A DNA stretch of 13,512 bases from Candidatus Auribacterota bacterium (GCA_016929035.1 JAFGJP010000288.1:1-13512); one strand, 5' to 3'. Positions 1 through 7,996 are shown, numbered from the stretch's first letter. The notes: a model not told the origin generated them from the letters alone. Numbers and translations: made by a program.

Positions 1-2442
1 AATGATATCGGTTGCTTCTTCAAGGCGCTCCCCCTGGGCCTTATAGCCAATAGCAGCATAACCTGTTAATCTTTTGGTATACATTTTTTCAAGCATTCTG
101 ACTCTGATATCGACATAATCATAAATCTTAACATGTTTTTTATTTTCATATATTCTATGCAATCTTCCCGCATATTGTTGCAATGTACCTTTCCATGAAA
201 CCGGCATGGCAAGGAATAAGGTATCCAGTCGAGGCTCGTCAAATCCTTCACCTATAAATTTCCCTGTCGCGACTAAAGTGAGCTGTTTATCAGAAGGCGT
301 TGCAGCTACCTGTTCCAACAATGCGTTTGTTTCTTTATTACCCAAACCTCCTCTAAGCGCAACAACATCTGGAATTCTCTCTGCTAGTTTTTTTGTTAAT
401 AGTTCAACATGCGCTGTCCGACCTGTCAGAACCAAACAATTCCTACCGTTCTCATAACTATTTATCACATCATCAACAAGCAGTTGATTGCGCATGTCAT
501 CAACTACCATTTCAGTATATAATTCTTGAACAGATAAGTCCCTCTCCCCATCGCCTTTGGCGACCCTGAATCCGGTAAATCGAGGAATAACGTAATGATC
601 AAAAGGCCTTTGTGCTGCTTGCTGCTTCGCATCAACTTTATACCGGATTGGCCCGCAATGCATAAATAGTATCGGATGGTGACCATCCTGTCTTACGGGA
701 GTAGCCGTTAATCCATAAACATATTTTGCATTCACATTTTTAAGAATTTGTTCAAAACTGAATGCCGGAATATGGTGGCACTCATCGACAATTACCATCC
801 CGTAATTTTTCACACATTCCTTTACCTCTCCGGCGTTATTTAATGATTGCATTATGGCAATATCAATAATGCCGGACAAAGCATCTTTTCCCCCTCTCAA
901 TTGACCAATCACGCTTCGTTTTTTCTTTCTGCCTCGTTTATTTTCCTGGACTGGTAATGACTCATCAATATTCAGAAATTCTGACAACCGTGTAATCCAC
1001 TGAGATAGTAATTGCTGACGATGAACCAAGACAAGTGTGCTTACTTTTCGTTCTGCAATCAGCTTGGCGGCAACAACGGTTTTGCCAAACGCCGTTGTTG
1101 CAGAAAGAACTCCGCTGTCAAATTGCAAAAGTTTATCAATTGCCTTTTGCTGTTCTTCTCTTAACACACCTTTAAATTCGACTTTGATATTTCTCCCGCG
1201 ATTGGTCTGATCATCCCAACTTATATCAACATCATATTCATTCAACAGCGCATGAATATCCGCCTCACAGCCTCTCGGCAAGCACAAATAATTATCCGTA
1301 TCTTCGGAACATGAAATTATTCGCGGCTTATTGTAGGTAGGCATGCGCATTGCCTGTGCACTGTAAAATTCTGGATTTTTAAAAGCAGCCAGCCTTTTCA
1401 AAGCATTTAACGCTCGGTGAGAATATCCCGTTTTGTTGATATATAACATGTCTGCTTTTACAATAACAGTACGCCTTGGATAATCAGCTTTAGCCAATCT
1501 GGTTTTACTTTTTAACCATGGCTTTTCTTCTTCCTCAGCCTCTTTAAGCACGCCAAATTCATTGCCGGCGCAAAGTTTTTTTATGAGAAATCCTGCGGCA
1601 TTCTCGGATAGCTTTTTAACTGAGGATAAAAAGGCCCATTGATCCTCATAGGGTGTAAAGTCTTCATCTATAAAAACACTGTTACTGGCCTTTCTGGCAC
1701 CCATCTGGAGCGGCAGAGCAATTAGATTTCCCATCCCGCCTTTTGGCATTGTATCTTGATTCGGAAAAAGCCTGTCATATGATGCGAACGTTATTTCATG
1801 TCGTTTACTCATCGCATAGGTAATCAATGCTGTTCCTAACTTTCTGGCCTGTGCTGCTGGCAGACAATCCTCGAAGAAAAACCACACATGCGCCCCATTT
1901 CCTGATCGTGATCGTTCTATCGCCGCGAAAATATTGAATTCGTTGCAAACTTCTCGTATTACCGAAACATCTTTCTTCCATCCGGTATCATCAAAATCAA
2001 TCGCCAAAAAGTAACACGTTTCGTCAGGAAGCAGCGGATACATGCCAATGATCCTATTGCCGCGTAGATGACTTTTAATAACCTGCACATCTAATGGTGC
2101 ATATGATTTATGCGCACAATCAGCACACTTGAGCTTCGGCTTGCCGCATATTCCTCTTTGCCATTCGTTCAAACAGACTGGTGAATATCCTGACCTTCCC
2201 GCTTTATTCTGCCATCGCTTCGCATACACATCGTTACGCCCCCTAAAAAGCGAAGAAAATAAGGCAATTTTGTCTTGATTACCTGACTGATTGTTTACTG
2301 TTTCAGCACAAGATTCATTAAAAATATCTGTCTGCTGCTCAAAAATACCGAGCTGTGATTTCAACCGCACTATTTCGGCTTTCAGATTTCTGTTTTCCTC
2401 CAGCAACGCCTGGTATTTTTCGTGTAAATTTTTGATATCCAT
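1..2442 (-). CDS. TOTE-type primase-helicase conflict protein (3' end outside window)
   Basis: The frame stays open for 814 codons from the ATG at 2442 to the window edge, so the C-terminus is missing. Domains in order: a short coiled coil (about residues 5-32); a Cys cluster (C90, C99, C106, C109) likely binding zinc; an archaeo-eukaryotic primase core with the acidic motif D149-F-D-D152 and the SGNGAH motif ending at H185; then a superfamily 2 helicase with Walker A TTAFGKT (K454), DECH box (D553-H556), TATP (579-582) and the QxxGRxxR arginine finger (Q756-R763). This order matches the primase-helicase proteins annotated as TOTE conflict systems, thought to be anti-invader enzymes; the biochemical role is not established to my knowledge. 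The start lies one base after the stop of the AlbA_2 gene, without a good Shine-Dalgarno, so translation is probably coupled. Possibly labelled elsewhere as a restriction subunit R-like helicase. No nuclease domain is seen in the visible part. Confidence 0.88.
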   Translation of the reverse strand, partial: MDIKNLHEKYQALLEENRNLKAEIVRLKSQLGIFEQQTDIFNESCAETVNNQSGNQDKIALFSSLFRGRNDVYAKRWQNKAGRSGYSPVCLNEWQRGICGKPKLKCADCAHKSYAPLDVQVIKSHLRGNRIIGMYPLLPDETCYFLAIDFDDTGWKKDVSVIREVCNEFNIFAAIERSRSGNGAHVWFFFEDCLPAAQARKLGTALITYAMSKRHEITFASYDRLFPNQDTMPKGGMGNLIALPLQMGARKASNSVFIDEDFTPYEDQWAFLSSVKKLSENAAGFLIKKLCAGNEFGVLKEAEEEEKPWLKSKTRLAKADYPRRTVIVKADMLYINKTGYSHRALNALKRLAAFKNPEFYSAQAMRMPTYNKPRIISCSEDTDNYLCLPRGCEADIHALLNEYDVDISWDDQTNRGRNIKVEFKGVLREEQQKAIDKLLQFDSGVLSATTAFGKTVVAAKLIAERKVSTLVLVHRQQLLSQWITRLSEFLNIDESLPVQENKRGRKKKRSVIGQLRGGKDALSGIIDIAIMQSLNNAGEVKECVKNYGMVIVDECHHIPAFSFEQILKNVNAKYVYGLTATPVRQDGHHPILFMHCGPIRYKVDAKQQAAQRPFDHYVIPRFTGFRVAKGDGERDLSVQELYTEMVVDDMRNQLLVDDVINSYENGRNCLVLTGRTAHVELLTKKLAERIPDVVALRGGLGNKETNALLEQVAATPSDKQLTLVATGKFIGEGFDEPRLDTLFLAMPVSWKGTLQQYAGRLHRIYENKKHVKIYDYVDIRVRMLEKMYTKRLTGYAAIGYKAQGERLEEATDII

Positions 2443-2443
2443 G

Positions 2444-4174
2444 CTATTTGCTTTTCAGGCGATACTTTACGTGGGGATCTTTGGTATTAGTCGTTGTTGG
2501 CCGGACAAGATCATCTTTGATAAGTTTTCGTAACCAATATAATACCGCGGGGCTGCTTATTTTCAAGGCTTCTGCAATTTCTTGTCTTCTTACTTCTTTT
2601 TTTCTTTTTATGAAGGCTATTATTTGCTCTCTTCTATCTATACGTAATTTTACAGGCTTTTCTTTGTGAGTCATAGCTGAGGCTTCTTGTATCGTATAAT
2701 AGGTCCATCTCCCCACTCCATGCTGTCTTATGAGTCCTTTTTCCGATAACGCTGTTAAATCACGCGTTGCAACACGAGAATCACAATCGTTTAAACGACA
2801 ATATTCAGAATTTATTAGCCTACCCTTGTGACGCAAGTAGGCAAGTGAAAACCGCTGCGGTTCCGACAAATCATATGTGGCATATTTTTCCAGCCAAGTA
2901 AGTGTTTCACTGTCAAAAAGTGCACGATTTGAACAAACAATGCGAAATTGATTGCGTAAATCAGAAAATTGGGGCAGTTCCATTCCTGTTTTCACTAAAG
3001 AATTAATCATTGCGGGAATACCGGTTCCTCGATTTTCACACAAAACAAAATTCCCTCCGGGAACAGGTATATCTTCAAGCAACTTCATAAGATGTGAATT
3101 GCGAGTAGCCTGCAAACCATATTCTCCCAGACGATCTTCAGTAACCGGCCCAAACAAGCCGCCAGGATTGACTATTTCGATACGATCGGAAAAAATCCCT
3201 ACTTGCACGGCAGTACCTCGCGCGAGAGGAGCATAATCTCTATGCCCTAATGCGTTTATAATGGCTTCCCGAAGAAAAATTTCCGGGTATTCAAGCACAT
3301 CTTCCCGGAATAATCCCTTCACAACAGTCCTCTTCTGCAAGTTTCTCTTAATAGCAGCAATCGCTTGAGGAACCATTGTGACTAACGCCCCCTCAACCTT
3401 TATATTATCCAAAAGACGTATAGAATGATGATCCCCAGCGGAATAACTTTTATCCGGGTACACCAAAATATGCATGGTTAATCCTGGAAAATACCGCTGT
3501 GGATATGCGCCAAGACAAAGCAATCCAGCCAAAGTAGGGACTTCATTTCCGTTACATTTTGTAATTATGCGATATGTGCGTAGTATCTTACGCTCGCTCC
3601 ACTTGTTAATCTTAGGCAACTTTTCCCTAACCTTTTTAAGAAAGCCATGAATCAATTTTGGGTCAAAATCATCCAATGAACTTTCAGCTACCGGTTCAAT
3701 ATCATAAAGCGGCTGTCCTCTCCCATCCAAAAATCCCTGCACTTCATACTGCGTAAGTCTTCTATCCCCATCTGCAACCCGAATTAAAGAACCGGACATC
3801 ACTCCAGAACCACTGTAGTAACAAGGCTTGTCCTTGTATGACACCTCTGGGATTTCCGCAGTGACAAGCATTTTCTTTTCAAGTTTATGCGCCTGAATCA
3901 AAGGTCTCAGCGGAGGAATCATTTGCGAACAGGTTTCAGCCAATAGATTCTGACATTTTGCTGGGTGCTTAACTCCAACAATATCTATACTTCTCTCCGT
4001 CTCTCGTACGCCCAAAATGATAATCCCTCCACCCGGAGTATTTGCAAAAGCCGAAACTGTTTCCCATATTCTTTTTGGGAAGCCTTCTGCTGCAGATTTA
4101 ATTTCCACATGAGTTGTGTCCGAATTAATATCTTTCAAAGAGTTAATGAGTTCTCTTAATTCCTCTATAAGCAT
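2444..4174 (-). CDS. AlbA_2 (Schlafen-type) DNA-binding protein with GHKL ATPase region and winged helices
   Basis: A 576-residue protein. Residues 20-150 form an AlbA_2/Schlafen-type domain: E24-x-K26 and the signature AFANTPGG (42-49). Residues 295-390 match the HATPase_c_4 region found in 'RecG-like' AlbA_2 proteins: E303xxxN307 with HRDY (311-314), NPGG (336-339) and NRGTGIP (381-387). Two winged-helix regions follow, about 441-495 and 512-574. Such proteins are usually transcriptional regulators or accessory factors in defence loci. The ATG at 4174 has AAGAGAGG (4183-4190) eight bases upstream, supporting the start. It is the first gene of a two-gene operon with the primase-helicase. The promoter sits inside a large dyad, so I infer that this protein represses its own operon. 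Family assignment is firm; partner and trigger are unknown. Confidence 0.88.
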   Translation of the reverse strand: MLIEELRELINSLKDINSDTTHVEIKSAAEGFPKRIWETVSAFANTPGGGIIILGVRETERSIDIVGVKHPAKCQNLLAETCSQMIPPLRPLIQAHKLEKKMLVTAEIPEVSYKDKPCYYSGSGVMSGSLIRVADGDRRLTQYEVQGFLDGRGQPLYDIEPVAESSLDDFDPKLIHGFLKKVREKLPKINKWSERKILRTYRIITKCNGNEVPTLAGLLCLGAYPQRYFPGLTMHILVYPDKSYSAGDHHSIRLLDNIKVEGALVTMVPQAIAAIKRNLQKRTVVKGLFREDVLEYPEIFLREAIINALGHRDYAPLARGTAVQVGIFSDRIEIVNPGGLFGPVTEDRLGEYGLQATRNSHLMKLLEDIPVPGGNFVLCENRGTGIPAMINSLVKTGMELPQFSDLRNQFRIVCSNRALFDSETLTWLEKYATYDLSEPQRFSLAYLRHKGRLINSEYCRLNDCDSRVATRDLTALSEKGLIRQHGVGRWTYYTIQEASAMTHKEKPVKLRIDRREQIIAFIKRKKEVRRQEIAEALKISSPAVLYWLRKLIKDDLVRPTTTNTKDPHVKYRLKSK

Positions 4175-4202
4175 CTGTAACGCCTCTCTTCTTGACCCTT
4201 AA

Positions 4203-4250
4203 CTTGTTAACTAACATGTTAATTAAGATATTAATATGCTAATTAACAAG
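4203..4250. repeat. 48-bp dyad operator over the conflict-operon promoter
   Basis: Outer arms CTTGTTAA (4203-4210) and TTAACAAG (4243-4250) are exact complements. Counting inwards, 18 of the 21 outer base pairs match. Each half is itself close to a palindrome, for example TAACATGTTA at 4212-4221, and the element is rich in TTAA steps. It spans the -10 and abuts the -35. The symmetry and position fit an operator for a dimeric or tetrameric repressor, most simply the adjacent winged-helix protein. Binding is inferred. Confidence 0.7.
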
Positions 4251-4256
4251 TGTCAA
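4228..4256 (-). promoter_or_regulatory. sigma70-type promoter of the AlbA_2/primase-helicase operon
   Basis: On the minus strand, TTGACA (4256-4251), a 17-base spacer and TAATAT (4233-4228) lie about 55 bases upstream of the ATG at 4174. The -35 is consensus and the -10 has one mismatch. The -10 and spacer lie within the 48-bp dyad at 4203-4250, so a bound protein would block RNA polymerase. Confidence 0.75.
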
Positions 4257-4261
4257 GCTTT

Positions 4262-4292
4262 AGTAGAAATAAGATGCTATACTATTTCTACT
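4262..4292. repeat. 10-bp perfect inverted repeat upstream of the conflict-operon promoter
   Basis: AGTAGAAATA (4262-4271) and TATTTCTACT (4283-4292) are perfect complements separated by 11 bases. The repeat lies just upstream of the -35 on the minus strand. No T-run follows, so it is not a standard terminator. It may be an additional regulator site; function unknown. Confidence 0.5.
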
Positions 4293-4423
4293 TTTGACAT
4301 AAAAGGTAAGTAGCTTTTCTTATTTATCTTTCTGCAAATACGGAAGGAGCTTCAATCTCATGATGAATTGATGATTCGTCGTTTTGAAAGTGAGGCCGTT
4401 ATGAAAATATAAACATAAACGAA

Positions 4424-4576
4424 TTATTTGATATTTTTGGCTGTTATTTTAACCACCTTGCCGTTTTTCCAAACGACAAGAGGGCGGCCGGTTTTTTTAT
4501 GCTCATCTACAACTTTTTTTACAGCTTTTTTCATAGCTGCTTCAGCTTTATCTAATATTGTCATTCTCTTTTTCAT
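4424..4576 (-). CDS. 50-residue protein coupled to zeta-like kinase (putative antitoxin partner)
   Basis: The reading frame starts at the ATG at 4576-4574, which overlaps the kinase stop codon (ATGA, 4-base overlap), and ends at a TAA at 4424-4426. GGAG lies a suitable distance upstream inside the kinase gene. The product is very basic and has two parts: a helical, Lys/Ala-rich N-terminal half (about 7-28) and a C-terminal half containing RPLVVWKNGKVVKI (31-44), likely a short beta hairpin. I recall similar small proteins of roughly 50-60 residues next to zeta-toxin-family ATPases, and the overlap indicates co-translation. An antitoxin role is inference from this pairing; in classic epsilon-zeta modules the antitoxin is larger and lies upstream of the toxin. 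A second in-frame ATG at codon 5 would also work. Confidence 0.7.
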   Translation of the reverse strand: MKKRMTILDKAEAAMKKAVKKVVDEHKKTGRPLVVWKNGKVVKITAKNIK

Positions 4577-5157
4577 ATCTTAACTCCGACCTTTTGAGTA
4601 ATCGTTCTGAAGGAATCCTGAATCAATATTTCTATATGGTTATTTCTTTTTCTAGCGATTATTTTAGGTTTCTGTGCTGAATTATCAAATAAAATCCATT
4701 TATCTGCCAGTAAACGATAACTTTTGAAAAACCTTTCTGTACTTCTCTCAAAACGTCGCTTAATGTCGCCTATCGGCACATTGTGCCCTCCCTTTGAAAC
4801 ACGATCTTTCACTCGTCCAATAGCAAGCTGGGCATCAGGAATCCATAAAAAGAAAATGTTTATACTATAGCCTTTATCTTTGAGGACTTTAAAATATTTT
4901 AAATATGTCACTCCAGACATTGTGGTCTCAAATCCAAAATCAACACCGGTATTTGAATATTCCTTAATCTGTTCTAAGACAAGCCTTCCAGATTTTATAG
5001 CAACTTGCTGAGGAGAAAAGGGAGACAATCCTTGTGCAATTAAATCTGCATTGATGAAACGCTCGCACTTTGCGTATTCAGGCAAAAACGTCCTGGCAAA
5101 AGTCGTTTTTCCTGAACCGTTAGGGCCTGCAATAATATACACGTTTTTCTTTTTCAT
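4573..5157 (-). CDS. Zeta-toxin-like P-loop kinase
   Basis: A 194-residue protein of the zeta-toxin/COG4185-like group. Walker A is GPNGSGKTT (11-19), followed by N36-A-D38 in the substrate region, FETTMSG (76-82), and a basic segment with R115, R119 and R134-R135 typical of the phosphate-binding lid. Zeta toxins phosphorylate UDP-N-acetylglucosamine and poison cell-wall synthesis; more distant members have uncharacterised substrates, so toxicity here is inferred. Length fits a minimal single-domain member. The gene overlaps the 50-residue gene downstream by 4 bases. No strong Shine-Dalgarno lies close to the ATG (GGGAG is about 12 bases away), so expression may be low. A non-toxic nucleotide or sugar kinase is the main alternative. 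Confidence 0.85.
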   Translation of the reverse strand: MKKKNVYIIAGPNGSGKTTFARTFLPEYAKCERFINADLIAQGLSPFSPQQVAIKSGRLVLEQIKEYSNTGVDFGFETTMSGVTYLKYFKVLKDKGYSINIFFLWIPDAQLAIGRVKDRVSKGGHNVPIGDIKRRFERSTERFFKSYRLLADKWILFDNSAQKPKIIARKRNNHIEILIQDSFRTITQKVGVKI

Positions 5158-5188
5158 GATCGCTTAAAACTCCCGATTTAAGAGTCAG

Positions 5189-5217
5189 ATATTATTATAT
5201 CTAAAATTAATAACCAA
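5189..5217 (-). promoter_or_regulatory. possible promoter of the zeta-like kinase pair
   Basis: On the minus strand TTGGTT (5217-5212), 17 bases, TAATAT (5194-5189); an overlapping consensus TATAAT lies at 5199-5194 but without a good -35. The short arms AGATAT and ATATCT flank this -10 area and could be part of an operator. The -35 is weak, so this is tentative. Confidence 0.4.
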
Positions 5218-5329
5218 GTCATTATAATCCCAAAACAGCAAAGCATACTCCAATGATTACTGATAAATTTGATAAGTTTCCATAATTCATTGTGAAAAAG
5301 ATTGTTCAGCTAACGTGGAAAAAGCCTCT

Positions 5330-5370
5330 AAAAAAATGAGCGAACCGGGTGTTAACCCGATGTTCGCTCA
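5330..5370 (-). terminator. rho-independent terminator after tRNA-Asn
   Basis: Read on the minus strand, TGAGCGAAC pairs with GTTCGCTCA, with an inner CGGGT/ACCCG stem, followed by seven T's (complement of 5336-5330). It lies 10 bases after the tRNA 3' end, so it ends the tRNA transcript and insulates the kinase gene. Confidence 0.88.
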
Positions 5371-5380
5371 GAGGATGAAT

Positions 5381-5455
5381 TGGCTCCTCGGGCTGGGCTC
5401 GAACCAGCAACCTAGCGGTTAACAGCCGCTCGCTCCACCATTGAGCTACCGAGGA
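5381..5455 (-). tRNA. tRNA-Asn (GUU)
   Basis: All cloverleaf parts are visible on the minus strand: acceptor stem TCCTCGG/CCGAGGA, D-stem GCTC/GAGC, anticodon stem AGCGG/CCGCT around loop CTGTTAA (anticodon GTT, complement of 5421-5423), T-stem GCTGG/CCAGC with loop TTCGAGC, discriminator G and an encoded CCA (complement of 5381-5383). The G discriminator agrees with tRNA-Asn. Length is 75 nt including CCA. tRNA genes are common integration sites, and the defence genes lie on its 3' side. Confidence 0.97.
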
Positions 5456-5499
5456 TCAATATTTTATAATCTGAAAAAACTCTGTTTTAAAAGGGCTGT

Positions 5500-5528
5500 A
5501 TAATAAAATATTTGACAGCGCTTTGCAA
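5500..5528 (-). promoter_or_regulatory. probable promoter of tRNA-Asn
   Basis: On the minus strand TTGCAA (5528-5523), 17 bases, TATTAT (5505-5500), about 45 bases upstream of the mature tRNA 5' end. A weaker alternative nearer the tRNA is TTTAAA-17-TATAAA. Either would leave a short 5' leader for RNase P to remove. Confidence 0.5.
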
Positions 5529-5583
5529 GAAAAAATTGTTCACAATGACATGACATGAAGAGTCTTAAAAGAATACCCGTCCG

Positions 5584-5611
5584 TTGACAGCAGGCAAGTC
5601 GATAATAATAT
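5584..5611 (+). promoter_or_regulatory. probable promoter of the polysaccharide operon
   Basis: TTGACA (5584-5589), 16 bases, TAATAT (5606-5611) on the plus strand, roughly 90 bases before the ATG at 5703. No other good -35/-10 pair was found in the 5456-5702 gap. Confidence 0.55.
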
Positions 5612-5702
5612 TGATTCTGTTAATGATATTCTATAGAATTTACACGTCATAAATAATAAATTCTTGAAGGCCAGACAGATGAGATAAGAGAAAGACACCA
5701 TC

Positions 5703-6983
5703 ATGTCTATTTCTAAAAAGACTATTTTTCCGATCATTAAAAGTGCTGTCTTCTATATGATGCTCGTCTTTCTTTTTCTTCGAGCTGAAGCCTTTCGTTT
5801 TGACACAGCCGTCGGAACACTGTCACTTACTTCTGCCCGAACCCTCATTGCTGTTTATCTTGTGCTTTTCCTGCCTTCTGCGTGGTCTGTCCTTCGAGAA
5901 AGATTGAAAGATGCTCGTCTTCTCACTCTGATGCTGGTCATATCGTTCGTTCTGATCGTCATTTCTTCTCTCATTTTTTTATTTAACGAGACATACTTCT
6001 CTTTCGAACCTCTTTTTGTCGTAGCCGTTTATTTCCTTTTTTTCTTGTCAGCTCAAGAAGAATTTTGGACAAAAAGATGGAATAAGATTGTCTGGATCTT
6101 TACTGCCTGCTTTTTGCTCGTGACAACCAGCAATCTCATCAGCCATTTTTTCAAAAGCATTTCCAGTATTGTGGAAGAATATCCGTTCTGGCCCGGAAAA
6201 AATATGTTTGCTGTCTTTCTTTTTATCGGAATATTTTTTCTTTTGGACGAGACGTTCAGAGCGCATCAAAAGGAGAAGAAATATCTGCTGATACCCGTTG
6301 TTTTATTGGGCTTTATCAACCTTCTTTCAGCCTATTCAAGGGCTGCCCTTATGGCCTTTGTCGGCGGGAGCATATTTTTTGTTTTTTTCCTTAAGGGCAA
6401 GGCCAAGCTGGCTGGCGTTATTTTTATCCTGGCCGTTATTGTTCTCGGAAGCCTGACGCCCGGCGTGAGAGAAAGGGTGCTGGAAGCTGTCAGCATGAAG
6501 GATTATAACACGCGTGAGCGCGTCGCGATCTGGAAAGGGACAATAAAAATGATAGGAGAAAGGCCGCTCCTTGGCGTAGGCGCGGGAAATTTCTCAAAAG
6601 TTTTTTTTGAGAGGTCGCAGGATTTCCCTTTTATAAAAGTTGAAGAGAGGAAAAAAAATTATCAAAGCCATAACCTGTTTCTTCAGATCGCTTCTGAATC
6701 CGGTCTGCCTGCAGCATTGATGCTTCTTTGTGTTTATCTGTCTCTTTTTTTCAGGTACTTGAAAAGCAGTCTTAAGGGACACAGCCATATAGGCCTGGTC
6801 TGTATCATGGTCTCTTTTTTTCTGTATTCATTTTTTGACACGACATATAATGCCCGCTTTACACATGCGTCGATGTATCACATTAATATCATTATGCTGA
6901 TATTCCTTGCCAGGATTTTTCGAGAGGTAACGCTTTGCCGTGAAAATCAGAGAGCGGTATGTAAAGATGAAGAACGAACCTGA
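5703..6983 (+). CDS. O-antigen ligase/polymerase-like membrane protein (Wzy_C family)
   Basis: A 426-residue protein with about ten or more hydrophobic segments (for example 12-30, 45-60, 72-94, 101-116, 128-148, 167-183, 194-209, 214-230, 236-251, 336-350, 364-378 and 392-406). Family hallmarks are SRAALMAFVGG (212-222), the large loop with RVAIWKGT and GERPLLGVGAGNF (285-297), and HNLFLQIASESG (323-334). WaaL and Wzy-type enzymes transfer or polymerise undecaprenyl-linked glycans at the outer face of the inner membrane; ligase and polymerase cannot be told apart here. The start is preceded by a weak purine stretch (AAGAGAAAG). The radical SAM gene follows 25 bases later, probably in the same transcript. 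No other glycan genes are in the window, so the substrate is unknown. Confidence 0.87.
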   Translation: MSISKKTIFPIIKSAVFYMMLVFLFLRAEAFRFDTAVGTLSLTSARTLIAVYLVLFLPSAWSVLRERLKDARLLTLMLVISFVLIVISSLIFLFNETYFSFEPLFVVAVYFLFFLSAQEEFWTKRWNKIVWIFTACFLLVTTSNLISHFFKSISSIVEEYPFWPGKNMFAVFLFIGIFFLLDETFRAHQKEKKYLLIPVVLLGFINLLSAYSRAALMAFVGGSIFFVFFLKGKAKLAGVIFILAVIVLGSLTPGVRERVLEAVSMKDYNTRERVAIWKGTIKMIGERPLLGVGAGNFSKVFFERSQDFPFIKVEERKKNYQSHNLFLQIASESGLPAALMLLCVYLSLFFRYLKSSLKGHSHIGLVCIMVSFFLYSFFDTTYNARFTHASMYHINIIMLIFLARIFREVTLCRENQRAVCKDEERT

Positions 6984-7008
6984 AAGCAAAATCTAAAGAA
7001 ATACTGAA

Positions 7009-7996
7009 ATGATGTTGATAACCCCAAAAAGAAAAGCAAGATTCTTTAAGTTTCTTAAAAGGACAAGATTGTCATATTTGCCTTTTATTTTAATGATTGA
7101 TCCGGGAAATATATGCAATCTCAAGTGTCCACTTTGTCCGACAGGAGCCGGAGCGCCGGGTGCAAAAAAAAGGATTTCTCGAACTTTCTCTTTTTCAACA
7201 CATATTTGATCAGCTCGCAGATAGTCTTCAACTGATAAATCTCTATAACTGGGGAGAACCTCTTCTCAATAAAGATTTATCCAGAATGATAAAATATGTT
7301 AAGAAAAAAAGATCGGATATAAAAATTATTATCAGTACAAATCTCAATATTTCAGATACATCAATTCTTTCTGATATTATGGATTCAGGCGGAGATGAAA
7401 TTATTATTTCCTGTGACGGCGCAACCGAAGAAACCTATCTGAAGTACCGGGCAGGAGGCGATTTCGGAATGGTCATGCAGAATATGCAATTTATGGCCGA
7501 TTATAAAAGGCGTTTTCAAATGAATACGGATTTGATCTGGAAATTTTTAGTCTTCAAACACAACGAAAATGAGCTGGAAAAAGCGAAGGCGTCAGCTGAT
7601 AAAATCGGAGTTCAATTCAGGCCGGGATTGATGCGCATATCGATGCAGGATGAAATATTTAAGCCTCGCAGTGAAAGTATACAAAAAGACAGAGATTGGA
7701 TTCCTGATAATCCTCTTTATAGCGCGTATGATAAGGAAAACAATGTTACAAAAAAGACATTTAAAACTTGCAGGAAACCATGGCAGGAGATCAGTATCAA
7801 CTGGGAAGGGAAAGTGTTCCCGTGCTGTGCTGTTTATGAAGATCAATACAATTTTGGGAACGCACAGGAAGAACCTGTCAAAGATATATGGAATAATAGA
7901 ATGTTTGATCTGGCGCGCAGGGAGATTCTGTACAGAAAACAAAGTGTTTCCACGGTATGCGGCATCTGCAGGAATAATGGTTTTATGCATATATAG
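7009..7996 (+). pseudogene. radical SAM/SPASM protein, split by a +1 frameshift
   Basis: The first frame (ATG 7009) encodes the radical SAM cluster motif C36xxxC40xxC43 in CNLKCPLCPTG, then runs at 7164-7171 into eight A's. After that the matching sequence continues in the +1 frame to the TAG at 7994-7996. Dropping one A restores a 328-residue protein. The second part carries YNWGEPL, the typical radical SAM strand motifs, and a C-terminal SPASM-like Cys set (TCRKPW, FPCCA, CGIC) for auxiliary Fe-S clusters. Uninterrupted, the first frame ends after 66 residues. Such proteins often accompany surface-polysaccharide genes, consistent with the O-antigen ligase gene just upstream. The break could be a real mutation, transcriptional slippage, or a homopolymer sequencing error; conservation of the downstream part argues against old decay. 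The substrate is unknown. Confidence 0.82.

Noticed and set aside
4301..4417. Open stretch of about 33 codons on the plus strand ending at the TAA near 4412, possibly a gene remnant
   Set aside because: Too short, no start with a ribosome binding site, and no recognisable homology from reading.
5512..5540. TTGACA on the plus strand as a promoter for the polysaccharide operon
   Set aside because: No acceptable -10 at 15-19 bases; the pair at 5584-5611 is better.
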